NCBI GenBank assembly: GCA_021795795.1
Contig: JAJYPA010000031.1
Location: 1 to 34,663, forward strand
Direction: 5' to 3'
Origin: Pseudomonadota bacterium
GTDB taxonomy: Bacteria > Pseudomonadota > Gammaproteobacteria > Halothiobacillales > Halothiobacillaceae
Length of the DNA: 34,663 nt
Notes under the pieces: generated by a model
The model's database searches: none
What the model saw: the letters and a program-made list of their open reading frames with translations, nothing else
Told to the model about the DNA's origin: nothing
Shown: positions 14,915-22,917 of the stretch, piece after piece
Numbering within the stretch: position 1 is the stretch's first letter
How the letters are laid out: each line of letters begins with the position of its first letter
Made by a program: the position numbers and the translations under genes

Positions 14915-16387
14915 ATGCCTCCCGTGACTGAGTCATCGGAAGGCTGGTACGAAAATCTGTACCGCATGCTCCTGGGGAACCTCCCGTTTTCCCTCGTTTT
15001 AATTGATCGGGCGTTGCGTGTGGTGTCGGCAAATCGCAACTTCCTCGAGAAGACGCGGCGGAGTGAGGAGCACACCATTGGCGAGGCCATCCGCGATGTC
15101 TTCCCCGATGTGATCTTGGAGTTTACGCGCTTGGAAACCAAAATTTGCAGCGTTTTCGACACAGGCCTGCCGCACGAGGCCCAAATGACCTACCGGGCGC
15201 CGGGTATTCCCACCCGCACCTATTACTACACCGTGATTCCGGTGAAGTCAGGGAATGTGGTGGAGCACACCATGCTCGTGATGGACGATATCACCGAGAA
15301 GGTGCAGTTGAGCGAGAAGGCCCGGATGGTCGAACGCCATCTGGCGAGCGTGGTCGAAAGCGCCAACGATCTGGTGATCTCCACCGACGCCGAGCATCAC
15401 ATCATCAGTTGGAACGCGGCCGCCGAGCGTATCTCTGGCTATCTGATCGACGATGTGCGGGGAAGGCTACTGTCCGATCTATGCGAGACTGCTCAGCGGC
15501 ATGAAATGACGGAAATCATTCGGCGGCTGTCCAGTGGCGACGTCGTGAAGTCCCAGGAGATCAACCTCGTGGCTCGTTCCGGCAGGCTGATCCCGGTCGA
15601 TTGGTCCTATTCCCCGATCCGTGACGATGACGGTAAGGTGAACGGCGCAGTCGCCGTCGGACGGGACCTTTCCGAGCGGCGGGCATTCGAGAAGCACCTC
15701 TACCAGAGCGAGAAACTCGCCGCCTTGGGGGTAATGGCCGGAGGCATCGCGCATGAACTGCGCAATCCGCTATCGGTCAGTTTCTCCGCCGCACAGTTTC
15801 TCCTGGAGCCATCTCATGATCCGGCGTTCCAGCAGGAGTGCGTCCAGAAGATTATCGACGGCATCCAGCGAGCCTCGACGATTATCGAGAATCTGCTGCG
15901 ATTCGCCCGGCCCTCGCCTAGTGACCGGGTGGAACCCATAAACCTCGTCGCCTTGGTGCATGAGACGGTCTGCGTGCTGGCTCCCCAGGTGAAGCTTCGG
16001 AAGATCAAGGTGTATGAAGACTATGAAGACCCATCCGTGCCGATTTCGGGGAACGCGGATCTTCTGCGGCAGGTGGTTATGAATCTGATCCTGAACGCCG
16101 ATCAGTCGATGCCCACCGGCGGCGAGATCCGGATCTCCGTCCGGCGCGAGGTTGCCGAGGCGGCGATTTGCGTGTGCGATACGGGCTGCGGGATTCCGTC
16201 CGCTCACTTGGGCAAGGTGTTCGACCCTTTCTTCACGACCCAGCCAGTCGGTAAAGGCACCGGGTTGGGACTGTCTCTCTGCTACACGATCGTAAAGCAG
16301 CACGGGGGCGACATTAGTGTAGGCAGCGTGGCGGGACAGGGCAGCACGTTTACCGTCCGCCTGCCGCTGACGGCTATTGATAGTTGA
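14915..16387 (+). CDS. PAS-domain sensor histidine kinase (NtrB-like)
   Basis: The protein has 490 residues with two PAS domains (about 10-130 and 145-265), a dimerisation/phospho-acceptor helix with G-G-I-A-H-E-L-R-N-P (His about residue 279), and an HATPase domain with N-L-I-L-N-A-D-Q-S-M, D-T-G-C-G-I-P and G-K-G-T-G-L-G-L-S-L. There is no membrane span, so it senses an intracellular signal, possibly redox or a ligand bound by PAS. The architecture matches kinases paired with NtrC-type regulators. The start at 14915 follows GAAGAAGGG; no better upstream in-frame start exists after the gvpL stop. The partner is probably the regulator at 9552, and the receiver protein directly downstream may modulate it. 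Confidence 0.93.
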   Translation: MPPVTESSEGWYENLYRMLLGNLPFSLVLIDRALRVVSANRNFLEKTRRSEEHTIGEAIRDVFPDVILEFTRLETKICSVFDTGLPHEAQMTYRAPGIPTRTYYYTVIPVKSGNVVEHTMLVMDDITEKVQLSEKARMVERHLASVVESANDLVISTDAEHHIISWNAAAERISGYLIDDVRGRLLSDLCETAQRHEMTEIIRRLSSGDVVKSQEINLVARSGRLIPVDWSYSPIRDDDGKVNGAVAVGRDLSERRAFEKHLYQSEKLAALGVMAGGIAHELRNPLSVSFSAAQFLLEPSHDPAFQQECVQKIIDGIQRASTIIENLLRFARPSPSDRVEPINLVALVHETVCVLAPQVKLRKIKVYEDYEDPSVPISGNADLLRQVVMNLILNADQSMPTGGEIRISVRREVAEAAICVCDTGCGIPSAHLGKVFDPFFTTQPVGKGTGLGLSLCYTIVKQHGGDISVGSVAGQGSTFTVRLPLTAIDS

Positions 16388-16393
16388 ACGTCG

Positions 16394-16813
16394 ATGGCTG
16401 AAAGCTTAACCGTGCTGGTCGTGGATGACGAACTCGATGTGTGTTGGGCGTTGGAGACTTTCTTACGGAGGGAGAGGTTCACGGTGGTGACGGTGGGGAG
16501 CGGGACTGAGGCGCTACGGTGGCTCAAAGAGTCGAAGTCGGCATGTCACATCGTTCTGGTTGATGCCAAGCTGACGGATATCGAAGGGGTGGAACTCGCC
16601 AGACTGATACGGACCGAAACACCCTGCGTCGCGCCGGTGATTCTCGTTTCCGGCTATTTCTATAAGGACGATAGCCTCGTGCAGGAAACCTTGCGCAGCG
16701 GCGTCATCTTTGCCTTTGTTACCAAACCGTTCCGCCATGAAGAACTCCTGAAAGCGATTCATGCGGCATTGTCCATAGGACAAGGCTCCACATCTATGGT
16801 GTCCTCTCCCTAG
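16394..16813 (+). CDS. Stand-alone response regulator receiver protein
   Basis: The protein has 139 residues and consists of one CheY-like receiver domain: D11-D12, phospho-acceptor D57 (V-L-V-D-A-K-L) and the switch motif F-V-T-K-P-F. No output domain is present. It follows the kinase by 6 bp, so it is co-expressed with it. It could act as a phosphate sink, a phosphorelay intermediate or a protein-protein switch. The gene ends about 108 bp before the sigma-54 promoter of gvpA, so the regulatory set ends here. Confidence 0.92.
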   Translation: MAESLTVLVVDDELDVCWALETFLRRERFTVVTVGSGTEALRWLKESKSACHIVLVDAKLTDIEGVELARLIRTETPCVAPVILVSGYFYKDDSLVQETLRSGVIFAFVTKPFRHEELLKAIHAALSIGQGSTSMVSSP

Positions 16814-16920
16814 AGTTTTTCTCCTTGTCGGCCCTCTTGAGCTTCCCGTCATCGCTAGATTTCTTCCTACACCATTGTTTTTACATGATATTTACTGAAG
16901 TAGTCACGTCGCCGAATGCA

Positions 16921-16935
16921 TGGCACCGTTGTTGC
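16921..16935 (+). promoter_or_regulatory. Sigma-54 (-24/-12) promoter of gvpA
   Basis: The sequence TGGCAC-N5-TTGC matches the sigma-54 consensus with the exact 5-bp spacer. It predicts a start near 16947 and a 5' leader of about 70 nt before gvpA. An NtrC-type activator is encoded in the same island, which makes the match much more credible. I did not find an obvious enhancer repeat in 16814-16920. Confidence 0.8.
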
Positions 16936-17018
16936 CTATATAAACGTGACGAAGGGCTCAACCCCGTACTTCGTATGAAGGGCAATGACGAGGGGTAAAA
17001 GATATTAGGAGATGCAAA

Positions 17019-17237
17019 ATGGCTAAGATACAAAAATCAACGGATTCATCGAGTTTGGCTGAAGTGGTGGACCGGATCCTGGACAAGGGGATTGTCATTG
17101 ACGCTTGGGTCAAAGTGTCGCTAGTCGGGATTGAGTTGCTGTCGATTGAGGCACGGGTCGTGATTGCGTCGGTTGAGACCTATCTCAAGTACGCAGAAGC
17201 AATCGGCCTCACGGCGAGTGCTGCTGCCCCTGCGTAA
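17019..17237 (+). CDS. gvpA: Gas vesicle major structural protein GvpA
   Basis: The protein has 72 residues, normal for GvpA. It carries the conserved core [29 protein letters not shown], then [22 protein letters not shown]. GvpA forms the ribbed wall of the gas vesicle: hydrophobic inside, permeable to gas. TTAGGAGA lies 7 bp before the ATG. A sigma-54 promoter sits 84 bp upstream and a strong hairpin follows the gene, an arrangement that gives high gvpA message with partial read-through into later genes. Confidence 0.98.
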   Translation: MAKIQKSTDSSSLAEVVDRILDKGIVIDAWVKVSLVGIELLSIEARVVIASVETYLKYAEAIGLTASAAAPA

Positions 17238-17264
17238 CGGTCCGCACAATGCCGTTTCCCTGTT

Positions 17265-17290
17265 GGGAAGGGCCGGAGTTGGCTCTTCCC
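17265..17290 (+). terminator. Hairpin after gvpA (attenuator or mRNA stabiliser)
   Basis: GGGAAGGGCC and GGCTCTTCCC form a 10-bp stem (one G-U pair) with a 6-nt loop. No T run follows, so it is more likely a partial terminator or a 3' stabilising structure than a full stop. Confidence 0.6.
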
Positions 17291-17424
17291 GGCTCACAGG
17301 GTTCCGGCAGCCGAGAGGGGGTTGATGAAATCCGCGCGAGGAGAGGCGGGCTATCAATAGTTGATGTTTGATCGCTAGCGCCCACTAGGCTGCATGCCCA
17401 TCCGAGAAAAGAAGAGAGGATCAC

Positions 17425-18054
17425 ATGAGTAACTTGAGAGACCAAATGGAAGTCTTGGCGCAGGGCATCGCGACCTCAGCGCGCGAGCGGAGGATGGCCG
17501 TCGATGATAGTAAGGCACAAACGGCCAAAATGCTGCAAGCGTTCGGTCGGGAGCGTACGGAACTGCGGCGCAGTCTACGGCGGAGGCTCGCCCAATCAAC
17601 CGAAGCGGTGGTAACTTTTGTGGTGTCCCTACGTGCCAGTGTTGCCAAAGAACGCGCTGATTTTACCAAAGCGCATCACCATATGGCTAAGACGCAGCGC
17701 GCCGAGTTGGCTAAAGATCGCCACGATCGCTCTCGTGAAGTGGCTAAGCTGATGAACGGTTTTCATGTGTCGCGTGGAGAGATGGCGCAAAAGTTAGCCA
17801 AAAGTCTGGCGAAATCTACGCAAGAGATAAAATCCCAAGTGTCCGGTTTAAACAGGTTCAGGGCTTCGCTTCAGAAAATCAGCGAGGACGCTCGGGCTCC
17901 ACAGCGGATCCCGAATAACCTGTTGGCGGCCCAAGCCGGTGGGGCGGCACCGGTGCCGGTACCTTCAGCCTTTGGCCGCGAGCCAGAGGCGCGTCCAGAA
18001 GAGACGACGGTCGCTAAAGCGGTCCGCACGCAGGGGAAACCGAGGGAAAAGTAA
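17425..18054 (+). CDS. gvpC: GvpC-like gas vesicle protein
   Basis: The protein has 209 residues, highly charged and almost all alpha-helical, rich in Ala, Lys, Arg and Gln, with loosely repeated segments (for example E-R-R-M-A-V-D-D-S-K-A-Q and K-E-R-A-D-F-T-K-A-H-H-H-M). It ends in a Pro/Ala-rich tail. Its place directly after gvpA, its size and its helical repeats fit GvpC, the amphipathic protein that binds the outside of the vesicle and stiffens it. The sequence similarity alone would not prove this, as GvpC diverges fast; a coiled-coil of other function is possible. Ribosome site AAGAGAGGA precedes ATG 17425. Confidence 0.65.
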   Translation: MSNLRDQMEVLAQGIATSARERRMAVDDSKAQTAKMLQAFGRERTELRRSLRRRLAQSTEAVVTFVVSLRASVAKERADFTKAHHHMAKTQRAELAKDRHDRSREVAKLMNGFHVSRGEMAQKLAKSLAKSTQEIKSQVSGLNRFRASLQKISEDARAPQRIPNNLLAAQAGGAAPVPVPSAFGREPEARPEETTVAKAVRTQGKPREK

Positions 18055-18158
18055 GGGCTTGGTTGATGGTCTTTACGCACCGGCACGGCCTCGACACGAC
18101 TTAGTTCATAACGAGGGATCCGCGTTGATTTATAATGATAATATAAGGAGTAGCTAGG

Positions 18159-19178
18159 ATGAGCCACGCTGAAGAGTTGACGGTCCTAACCTTGGAGAAG
18201 AAGCCAGACTTTGTTGCAACGCCTTATGTTCAGGGTATCACCAATCGGGCACTCGACTATATCAGAGCCGGCTATCCGATCCATTTCAGCGGGGCTGCCG
18301 GCACAGGGAAGACGGCCTTGGCGATGCATGTGGCCGCCGAACTGGGTCGGCAGGTCATTTTGATCCATGGCGATGACGAGTTTAGGAGTTCCGATCTCAT
18401 CGGAGGACAGACGGGGTATCGTTCCACCAAGGTGATTGATAATTATATTCACTCCGTCCTGAAAAAGGAGGAAAACGTCACCAAGCAGTGGGTGGATAAT
18501 CGCCTGACCACGGCCTGCAAGTACGGGTTCACCCTCATTTACGACGAGTTCACGAGGTCTCGCCCCGAGGCCAACAACGTGCTGCTGTCTATTTTGGAGG
18601 AGCGGCTGCTTGAACTCCCGGAGGTGCGTTTTGGCGAGGGATACCTCCAGGTGCATCCAGACTTCAGCGCTATTTTCACCAGTAACCCGGAAGAATACGC
18701 CGGGGTGCATAAGACCCAGGATGCGCTGATGGACCGCATGATTACGCTCAAAGTGGGTCACCATGATCTGGAGACGGAAGTGGCGATCACCCAGGCGAAA
18801 TCGGGACTCCCATGGAGGCAAGCAAAAGCGATCGTGGACATCGTTGGCGAGTTCCGCGCACTCGGGGTCAATAATGCGCATCCCACGATCCGAGCCTGTA
18901 TCATGCTCGGCCGCATCGTGGCGGCGCGCAAGGGCACCGTGACTGTCGGCGACGCGGCGTTTCGGGAGCTGTGCCATGATGTGCTGAACGCCGATTGCAT
19001 CAAAGTAACGCGCGATGGGCAGGCGGCGGGGCTTGAGCGGCTGGATGAGATTATCGCAAAGCACTGCCCGCCCGCGCTTGTTCCGCTTGCGGGGGATCTG
19101 CAAAGATCAACGTCGCCGGCCCCCACTCGCGGTCGAAATCTTGCGCAAGAGGCAGGGAGGGGAAACCGTGGCATTTGA
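18159..19178 (+). CDS. gvpN: Gas vesicle protein GvpN, MoxR-type AAA+ ATPase
   Basis: The protein has 339 residues. The N-terminal F-V-x-T-P-Y-V-Q-G-I-T-N-R-A-L-x-Y-I-R-A-G-Y-P-I-H-F-S-G-A-A-G-T-G-K-T region is diagnostic of GvpN, with Walker A at about residue 45-52 and Walker B T-L-I-Y-D-E-F-T-R. GvpN drives vesicle growth, probably remodelling the assembly site. TAAGGAG lies upstream of ATG 18159; an A/T-rich stretch (TATAATGATAATATAAGG, 18131-18148) overlaps it and could act as a -10 region, though I see no matching -35. The last 35 residues are Pro/Arg-rich and variable. Confidence 0.96.
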   Translation: MSHAEELTVLTLEKKPDFVATPYVQGITNRALDYIRAGYPIHFSGAAGTGKTALAMHVAAELGRQVILIHGDDEFRSSDLIGGQTGYRSTKVIDNYIHSVLKKEENVTKQWVDNRLTTACKYGFTLIYDEFTRSRPEANNVLLSILEERLLELPEVRFGEGYLQVHPDFSAIFTSNPEEYAGVHKTQDALMDRMITLKVGHHDLETEVAITQAKSGLPWRQAKAIVDIVGEFRALGVNNAHPTIRACIMLGRIVAARKGTVTVGDAAFRELCHDVLNADCIKVTRDGQAAGLERLDEIIAKHCPPALVPLAGDLQRSTSPAPTRGRNLAQEAGRGNRGI

Positions 19179-19503
19179 GAAGCGTGGCGTGCAGCATATT
19201 AAAACGATGGCTGGACTGGTGGATGGTCGCCGTACCCGAACTTCGTCCGGCGCCCTCCTCGAGTTGTCCATGCTTGAAATGGAAAAACAGCGACTCGTGC
19301 TGGAAATGCGGCGAGCGGAACGTCGGTGTACCGAGATTTGCGGGCGGCTGACCGAAATTGAGGCCAAGCAACATCGGCTCCAACGGTTTGTGGAGAAGCC
19401 ATCCGAGGAAGCACAAGCGCACCAGGTGCATACGGTTGCTGCGTCGCTTCCGATCCATTCGGCGCCAACCGACAAGCTGAAGCGGAGGCGGTTGTCCTAT
19501 TGA
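19168..19503 (+). CDS. Small coiled-coil protein next to gvpN
   Basis: The protein has 111 residues from a GTG at 19168, which follows GGGAGGGGAAACC and overlaps the gvpN stop by 11 bp. The central part (E-L-S-M-L-E-M-E-K-Q-R-L-V-L-E-M-R-R-A-E-R-R) is a heptad-rich helix with basic and acidic faces; the tail is basic. No family recognised. Translational coupling to gvpN suggests a gas vesicle accessory role. A longer in-frame start at 19015 would lie inside gvpN and is unlikely. Confidence 0.65.
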   Translation: MAFEKRGVQHIKTMAGLVDGRRTRTSSGALLELSMLEMEKQRLVLEMRRAERRCTEICGRLTEIEAKQHRLQRFVEKPSEEAQAHQVHTVAASLPIHSAPTDKLKRRRLSY

Positions 19504-19958
19504 AAAAGTCCATGGCCGACAGCATCGAGTCGATAAATCGGACGTGCTTTCAAGGGGGTGTGTAGTGTCTATCCGAACTTCGTCCTGTGTGGGCTCATCC
19601 TTGCGCACCGCGGCCTTCCGGACGGTCTTAGGCCGTGACGGTCGTGGGTTGCTGTATCGGTTTCATCAAGAGGTCATGACCTTACGGAGGCTCCGCGAAG
19701 ATCCCCTTCCTCCGGCGCGAGCGTTCGGCCCGCGCGGCCGCATCCGGACCAGCAGGGACATCAGGGCTCTGACGAACTGTATGGTGAAAAACGCATACGG
19801 CCCACAGTCCGAAAAGCAGCGGTGCCGCTAGCCGTGACGACGCTGAAATGCCCGCCCGGGATGTTCAAAAAGGCCGCATGGCAAGCCGACAGCGATGCGC
19901 GATCGATGCTGGAGGATTTTTTCGAAGTTCTGTTCATGGAAGTGGGGGAAGTGCGCAC
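19504..19958 (+). other. Gap between coiled-coil gene and gvpF with only weak small ORFs
   Basis: The 455-bp gap holds two weak candidates. One runs 19565-19831 (GTG after AAGGGGG, 88 residues, basic, no family). The other ends at 19962 in ATGA overlap with gvpF and could start at GTG 19822 or 19834 (M-F-K-K-A-A-W-Q-A-D-S-D-A-R-S-M-L-E-D-F-F). Neither has convincing protein character over its full length. The region may be a decayed gvp gene. Confidence 0.3.
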
Positions 19959-20717
19959 ATGAAGAACAAGAACCTGCATGAATCGGGCCGCTACCTGTAC
20001 GCGATTACCGACGTGACCGAGCATCCTGTCTGCGGGGATATCGGGATTAACGGAGCGGCCGTCTATACCGTCTCCCAAGGGCCGGTCGCGGCGGTAGTGA
20101 GCGACATTACAGAAAAACGGATCCGGCCAGAGCGCAAAAACCTGGTGGCGCACCATACCGTCGTCAAACGGATGATGGAGGAAGCCACTGTCCTGCCGGT
20201 GGCCTTCGGGGCCATTGCCGACAGTCCCAAAGCAGTCCGGGAGATACTAAAAGAAAACAGGGATGTCTTTGTCGATCAACTAGATCGCGTGCATGGAAAA
20301 GTCGAGATGGGGCTGCGTGTCGTCTGGGATGTGCCGAATATCTTTGAGTACTTTGTGAATCACCATCCCGAGTTGGCGGTTTTGCGGGACGAGGTTATGG
20401 GAAACCAGCGTGGCCCTTCGCAGGCGGACAAACTCGAACTGGGACGCCTCTTTGATCGCTTGTTGGCGCAGGACCGCGAGCGGCACACGGAAGTGGTCGT
20501 GGAGGTGCTCACTCCGCACTGCGCGGACATCAAGCGGAATCAGCCCCGGGAGGAGCGGGAGGTGATGCATTTGGCCTGCCTGGTTGGACGGGGTGCCCAG
20601 AAAGGCTTCGAAGACGGCGTCTTTGCGGCGGCCAACCTGTTCGACAGCCACTTCGCCTTCGATTTCAATGGGCCTTGGGCACCGCATCATTTTGTCCATG
20701 TCGCCTTGGAGGTCTGA
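19959..20717 (+). CDS. gvpF: Gas vesicle protein GvpF/GvpL family (second copy)
   Basis: The protein has 252 residues with the GvpF/L signature: G-R-Y-L-Y-A-I at the start, A-A-V-V-S-D-I, H-H-T-V-V-K-R-M-M-E-E-A-T-V-L-P-V-A-F-G-A-I, and the C-terminal F-A-F-D-F-N-G-P-W-A-P-H-H-F-V. This fits GvpF slightly better than the copy at 14029, but the naming is by feel. Family members bind GvpA and likely nucleate the vesicle. Start 19959 follows AGTGGGGGAAG; the longer frame from 19848 adds 37 residues of poor quality. gvpG follows by 8 bp. Confidence 0.93.
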   Translation: MKNKNLHESGRYLYAITDVTEHPVCGDIGINGAAVYTVSQGPVAAVVSDITEKRIRPERKNLVAHHTVVKRMMEEATVLPVAFGAIADSPKAVREILKENRDVFVDQLDRVHGKVEMGLRVVWDVPNIFEYFVNHHPELAVLRDEVMGNQRGPSQADKLELGRLFDRLLAQDRERHTEVVVEVLTPHCADIKRNQPREEREVMHLACLVGRGAQKGFEDGVFAAANLFDSHFAFDFNGPWAPHHFVHVALEV

Positions 20718-20725
20718 GGAACCTC

Positions 20726-20998
20726 ATGCTTCTCGTGGATGATCTGCTGCTGTCACCGTTCACCGGCCTGCTGTGGGTTTTTAAGGAAATCCACAAAGCG
20801 GTTCAGCAGGAGCAGGACGGGGAGGCTGAAGCCGTGACCCGGTTGCTCAGCGAGCTCTATATGAAACTTGAGACGGGGGTGATCACGGAAGAAGAATTTG
20901 TGGCCGAGGAGGAGCAACTCCTCGACCGGCTGGACGCTATCAATCGGCGTAATCAGGGTGGCGACGAAGAGGTTGAGGACGAATCCGACGATGGTTAG
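20726..20998 (+). CDS. gvpG: Gas vesicle protein GvpG
   Basis: The protein has 90 residues. The N-terminus M-L-L-V-D-D-L-L-L-S-P-F-T-G-L-L-W-V-F-K-E-I and the central L-x-E-L-Y-M-K-L-E-T-G-V-I-T-E-E-E-F-V-A-E-E are typical of GvpG, a minor assembly protein. An acidic tail (E-E-V-E-D-E-S-D-D-G) ends it. GGAGGTCTGAGG overlaps the gvpF stop, so translation is coupled. I set the start at ATG 20726; a longer frame from 20675 would intrude into gvpF. Confidence 0.94.
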   Translation: MLLVDDLLLSPFTGLLWVFKEIHKAVQQEQDGEAEAVTRLLSELYMKLETGVITEEEFVAEEEQLLDRLDAINRRNQGGDEEVEDESDDG

Positions 20999-21258
20999 GA
21001 CGATGCGGATGACCGGGAGACACCTTACGCGATGAGTCCCGAGCGCTGACCGTTTTGAAGAGAACCGAATGAAATCAGGAGAAGAGACAAGGCCATAATT
21101 TTTGTGGGAGGAGAGCTTCGACCGTGTGCGCCAGCCGGTAACGTGGTGCTGGTGTTCCGGCAGGAATCCCTAAGGGCTCGAACGGCAACGTGCACTTAGT
21201 CGAGATCTACTTGGCTTTCAGTCCCATCCGATGTGCCACAGGCGAAAGGGAGGATGCA

Positions 21259-21606
21259 ATGGAATCTGACAGTCATGCTCTGATGAACGAATCAGGCCCT
21301 ACCGCACCGGGGGGCTGCGTGCCAGCCGCCTTGGAAGCAGACGGCCCGGTGAAATCCGAGGCGAATGCTGCTGCGAATCAAGTGCTGCTCGAGCGGCTTG
21401 TCGCCATGGCTCACCGTTACCGGAGCGAGGGGAACCTGCGGCAGGCGACGGAGCTGTACTGGGCGCTCGTGGAGAACCATCCTGGGACTCCTCAGGCGGA
21501 TGCGGCCAGGGCAGCACTCCTGGAGATGGCTGCAAGCTATGGGCGTAACGAGGCCCGGCACATGGCTCGCAGCATCTACGAACGACTTCTGAACGGGAGG
21601 GGCTGA
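21259..21606 (+). CDS. Small helical-repeat (TPR-like) protein in the gas vesicle cluster
   Basis: The protein has 115 residues. After a variable first 45 residues it has one clear TPR-like helix pair (A-M-A-H-R-Y-R-S-E-G-N-L-R-Q-A-T-E-L-Y-W-A-L) and a second weaker one (A-A-L-L-E-M-A-A-S-Y-G...A-R-S-I-Y-E-R-L-L). TPR units bind partner proteins. AAAGGGAGG precedes ATG 21259; an in-frame GTG at 21190 would add 23 residues without a ribosome site. The preceding 260 bp (20999-21258) hold no other gene that I can support. Confidence 0.7.
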   Translation: MESDSHALMNESGPTAPGGCVPAALEADGPVKSEANAAANQVLLERLVAMAHRYRSEGNLRQATELYWALVENHPGTPQADAARAALLEMAASYGRNEARHMARSIYERLLNGRG

Positions 21607-21609
21607 ATC

Positions 21610-21840
21610 TTGGCAAGGGATATCGCTTTCAATCAGGAGAGAATTTCCCTCTGCGATGTCCTTGACCGCGTTTTGAACACGGGCGTAGTGGTCACTGGAG
21701 AAGTGGTAATTTCCGTGGCTGACATTGACCTGATCTATTTGGGCCTGCACCTCACCCTGACCTCGGTGGAAACTGCGCAGGGGCTCAAGGTCAGCTTGAG
21801 CCCCTGCGCGCAGACCGAAGCACCGGAGGAGAGCACATGA
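21610..21840 (+). CDS. gvpS: GvpA/J/S-family gas vesicle protein (GvpS-like)
   Basis: The protein has 76 residues and starts with TTG at 21610, three bases after the upstream stop. The core S-L-C-D-V-L-D-R-V-L-N-T-G-V-V-V-T-G-E-V-V-I-S-V-A-D-I-D-L-I-Y-L-G-L matches the GvpA-like fold but differs from GvpA (no K-V-S-L-V-G-I-E). It best fits the minor GvpS or GvpJ type that caps or nucleates vesicles. It overlaps gvpK by ATGA. The exact letter is uncertain. Confidence 0.85.
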   Translation: MARDIAFNQERISLCDVLDRVLNTGVVVTGEVVISVADIDLIYLGLHLTLTSVETAQGLKVSLSPCAQTEAPEEST

Positions 21841-22163
21841 ACACACCTTTTCCCTTCCTTTCCCCCGCCGCGGAGGAAAAGGCAGGACATGCAACCCCAT
21901 CCCCGCGCATTACGTTGGATCCTGAGAATGTCAAGAAAGGGCTGGGGCAACTGGTCTTGACGCTCGTCAAGTTGATCCAGGAGTTACTGGAACGGCAGGC
22001 CCTCCGGCGCATCGAAGCTGGCTCGCTGACGGACCACGAGATCGAACGTTTGGGCCTGACATTCAGCGGATTGCATGAGCAAATGGAATGGCTGAAAGAA
22101 GAGTTCGGCTTGACGGATGAAGATCTGAATCTGGATCTCGGCCCGCTCGGCAAGCTGCTGTAA
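21837..22163 (+). CDS. gvpK: Gas vesicle protein GvpK
   Basis: The protein has 108 residues. The core I-T-L-D-P-E-N-V-K-K-G-L-G-Q-L-V-L-T-L-V-K-L-I-Q-E-L-L-E-R-Q-A-L-R-R-I-E-A-G-S-L-T and F-G-L-T-D-E-D-L-N-L-D-L-G-P-L-G is diagnostic for GvpK, a conserved assembly protein. It starts by ATGA overlap with the previous gene and ends 61 bp before gvpJ. Confidence 0.96.
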   Translation: MNTPFPFLSPAAEEKAGHATPSPRITLDPENVKKGLGQLVLTLVKLIQELLERQALRRIEAGSLTDHEIERLGLTFSGLHEQMEWLKEEFGLTDEDLNLDLGPLGKLL

Positions 22164-22224
22164 ACAGCGCCATCAGATGAATGCCGAGCGCGGAAAGGTG
22201 TTGGCTTAACTGGAGTAAAAGCAC

Positions 22225-22584
22225 ATGGGCGACCCCCAAAGAACGCAACGTAGCATGCCGCACGCAGTGGAATCCGCGACCCTGGCGGATGTTCTGGAAC
22301 GCATTCTGGACAAAGGCTTGGTGATCGCCGGCGACATCAAGATCAAGCTCGTGGATATCGAACTTCTGACCATCCAGATTCGCCTGTTGGTCTGCTCCGT
22401 GGATAAGGCACGTGAAATGGGCATTGACTGGTGGACGACGAATTCCTATCTCAGTTCCAGGATTGCGCCGGAGGAAAAGTCCCAGGTTGGGGACCTGGGT
22501 GCACGAATTGCGCGGTTGGAGGAGGCGTTCCAGTCGCTTCAACCTGCGGCTGTACAGGCCGAGGGCGAGGGTCATCCACGATGA
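22225..22584 (+). CDS. gvpJ: Gas vesicle protein GvpJ
   Basis: The protein has 119 residues. The core S-A-T-L-A-D-V-L-E-R-I-L-D-K-G-L-V-I-A-G-D-I-K-I-K-L-V-D-I-E-L-L-T-I-Q-I-R-L-L-V-C-S-V-D-K-A-R-E-M-G-I-D-W-W matches GvpJ/M, the longer GvpA-like minor proteins that help initiate vesicles. The tail is a short amphipathic helix. It is the last gas vesicle gene; no T-rich terminator follows, and the next 120 bp show no gene. Confidence 0.94.
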   Translation: MGDPQRTQRSMPHAVESATLADVLERILDKGLVIAGDIKIKLVDIELLTIQIRLLVCSVDKAREMGIDWWTTNSYLSSRIAPEEKSQVGDLGARIARLEEAFQSLQPAAVQAEGEGHPR

Positions 22585-22631
22585 GTTGCCGGAATCAGTG
22601 GTGCCGTCCGTCAATCGGCCTCTGTAAGGAT

Positions 22632-22718
22632 GTTGACTCAACAAAGCGGTTGCGCTGGTTGATGTACGATTGATGGCAAAACAGGTGTCAGACTGCGGGA
22701 AAAGGTCATCTGTTTTGC
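22632..22718. repeat. Two small inverted repeats at the right edge of the island
   Basis: GTTGACTCAAC (22632-22642) is a perfect 11-bp palindrome. GCAAAACAG (22676-22684) and CTGTTTTGC (22710-22718) form a 9-bp inverted repeat with a 25-bp spacer around the end of the - strand membrane protein gene. They could be a weak terminator or a junction scar. Confidence 0.35.
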
Positions 22719-22876
22719 TGTGCTGCCCCACGGATTCTGCGGCGCTCCACGAAAACCAGCAGGAGTGCGCCAATGGTCTGGCCGACGAAAAGTGCGATGA
22801 ACAGTAGTACATAGTTACTTGGCAACCAATAAGATATCGGAAGGACGAGCAACATGATTGGCACCGCATACAGCAC
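22706..22876 (-). CDS. Small two-span membrane protein
   Basis: The protein has 56 residues from GTG 22876, six bases after GGGG. It has two hydrophobic segments (residues 2-18 and 22-43) followed by a basic tail V-E-R-R-R-I-R-G. The frame upstream is blocked by a stop at about 22915, so this is not simply the end of a longer intact gene. A copy of the plasmid leader element (22938-22918 on this strand) and a -10-like CTATAAA upstream (22982-22976) support it as a true gene. Function unknown; entry exclusion or another small surface role would fit but is speculation. Confidence 0.45.
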   Translation of the reverse strand: MLYAVPIMLLVLPISYWLPSNYVLLFIALFVGQTIGALLLVFVERRRIRGAAQQNR

Positions 22877-22917
22877 GATATTCCCCAGGGTAAGTCCTAT
22901 GTTCTTGACACTGGGCT

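Noticed and set aside
22063..22869. Long - strand reading frame over gvpJ and the downstream gap
   Set aside because: It is antisense to the clear gvpJ gene and has no domain; another - strand frame in the same gap codes the more credible small membrane protein.
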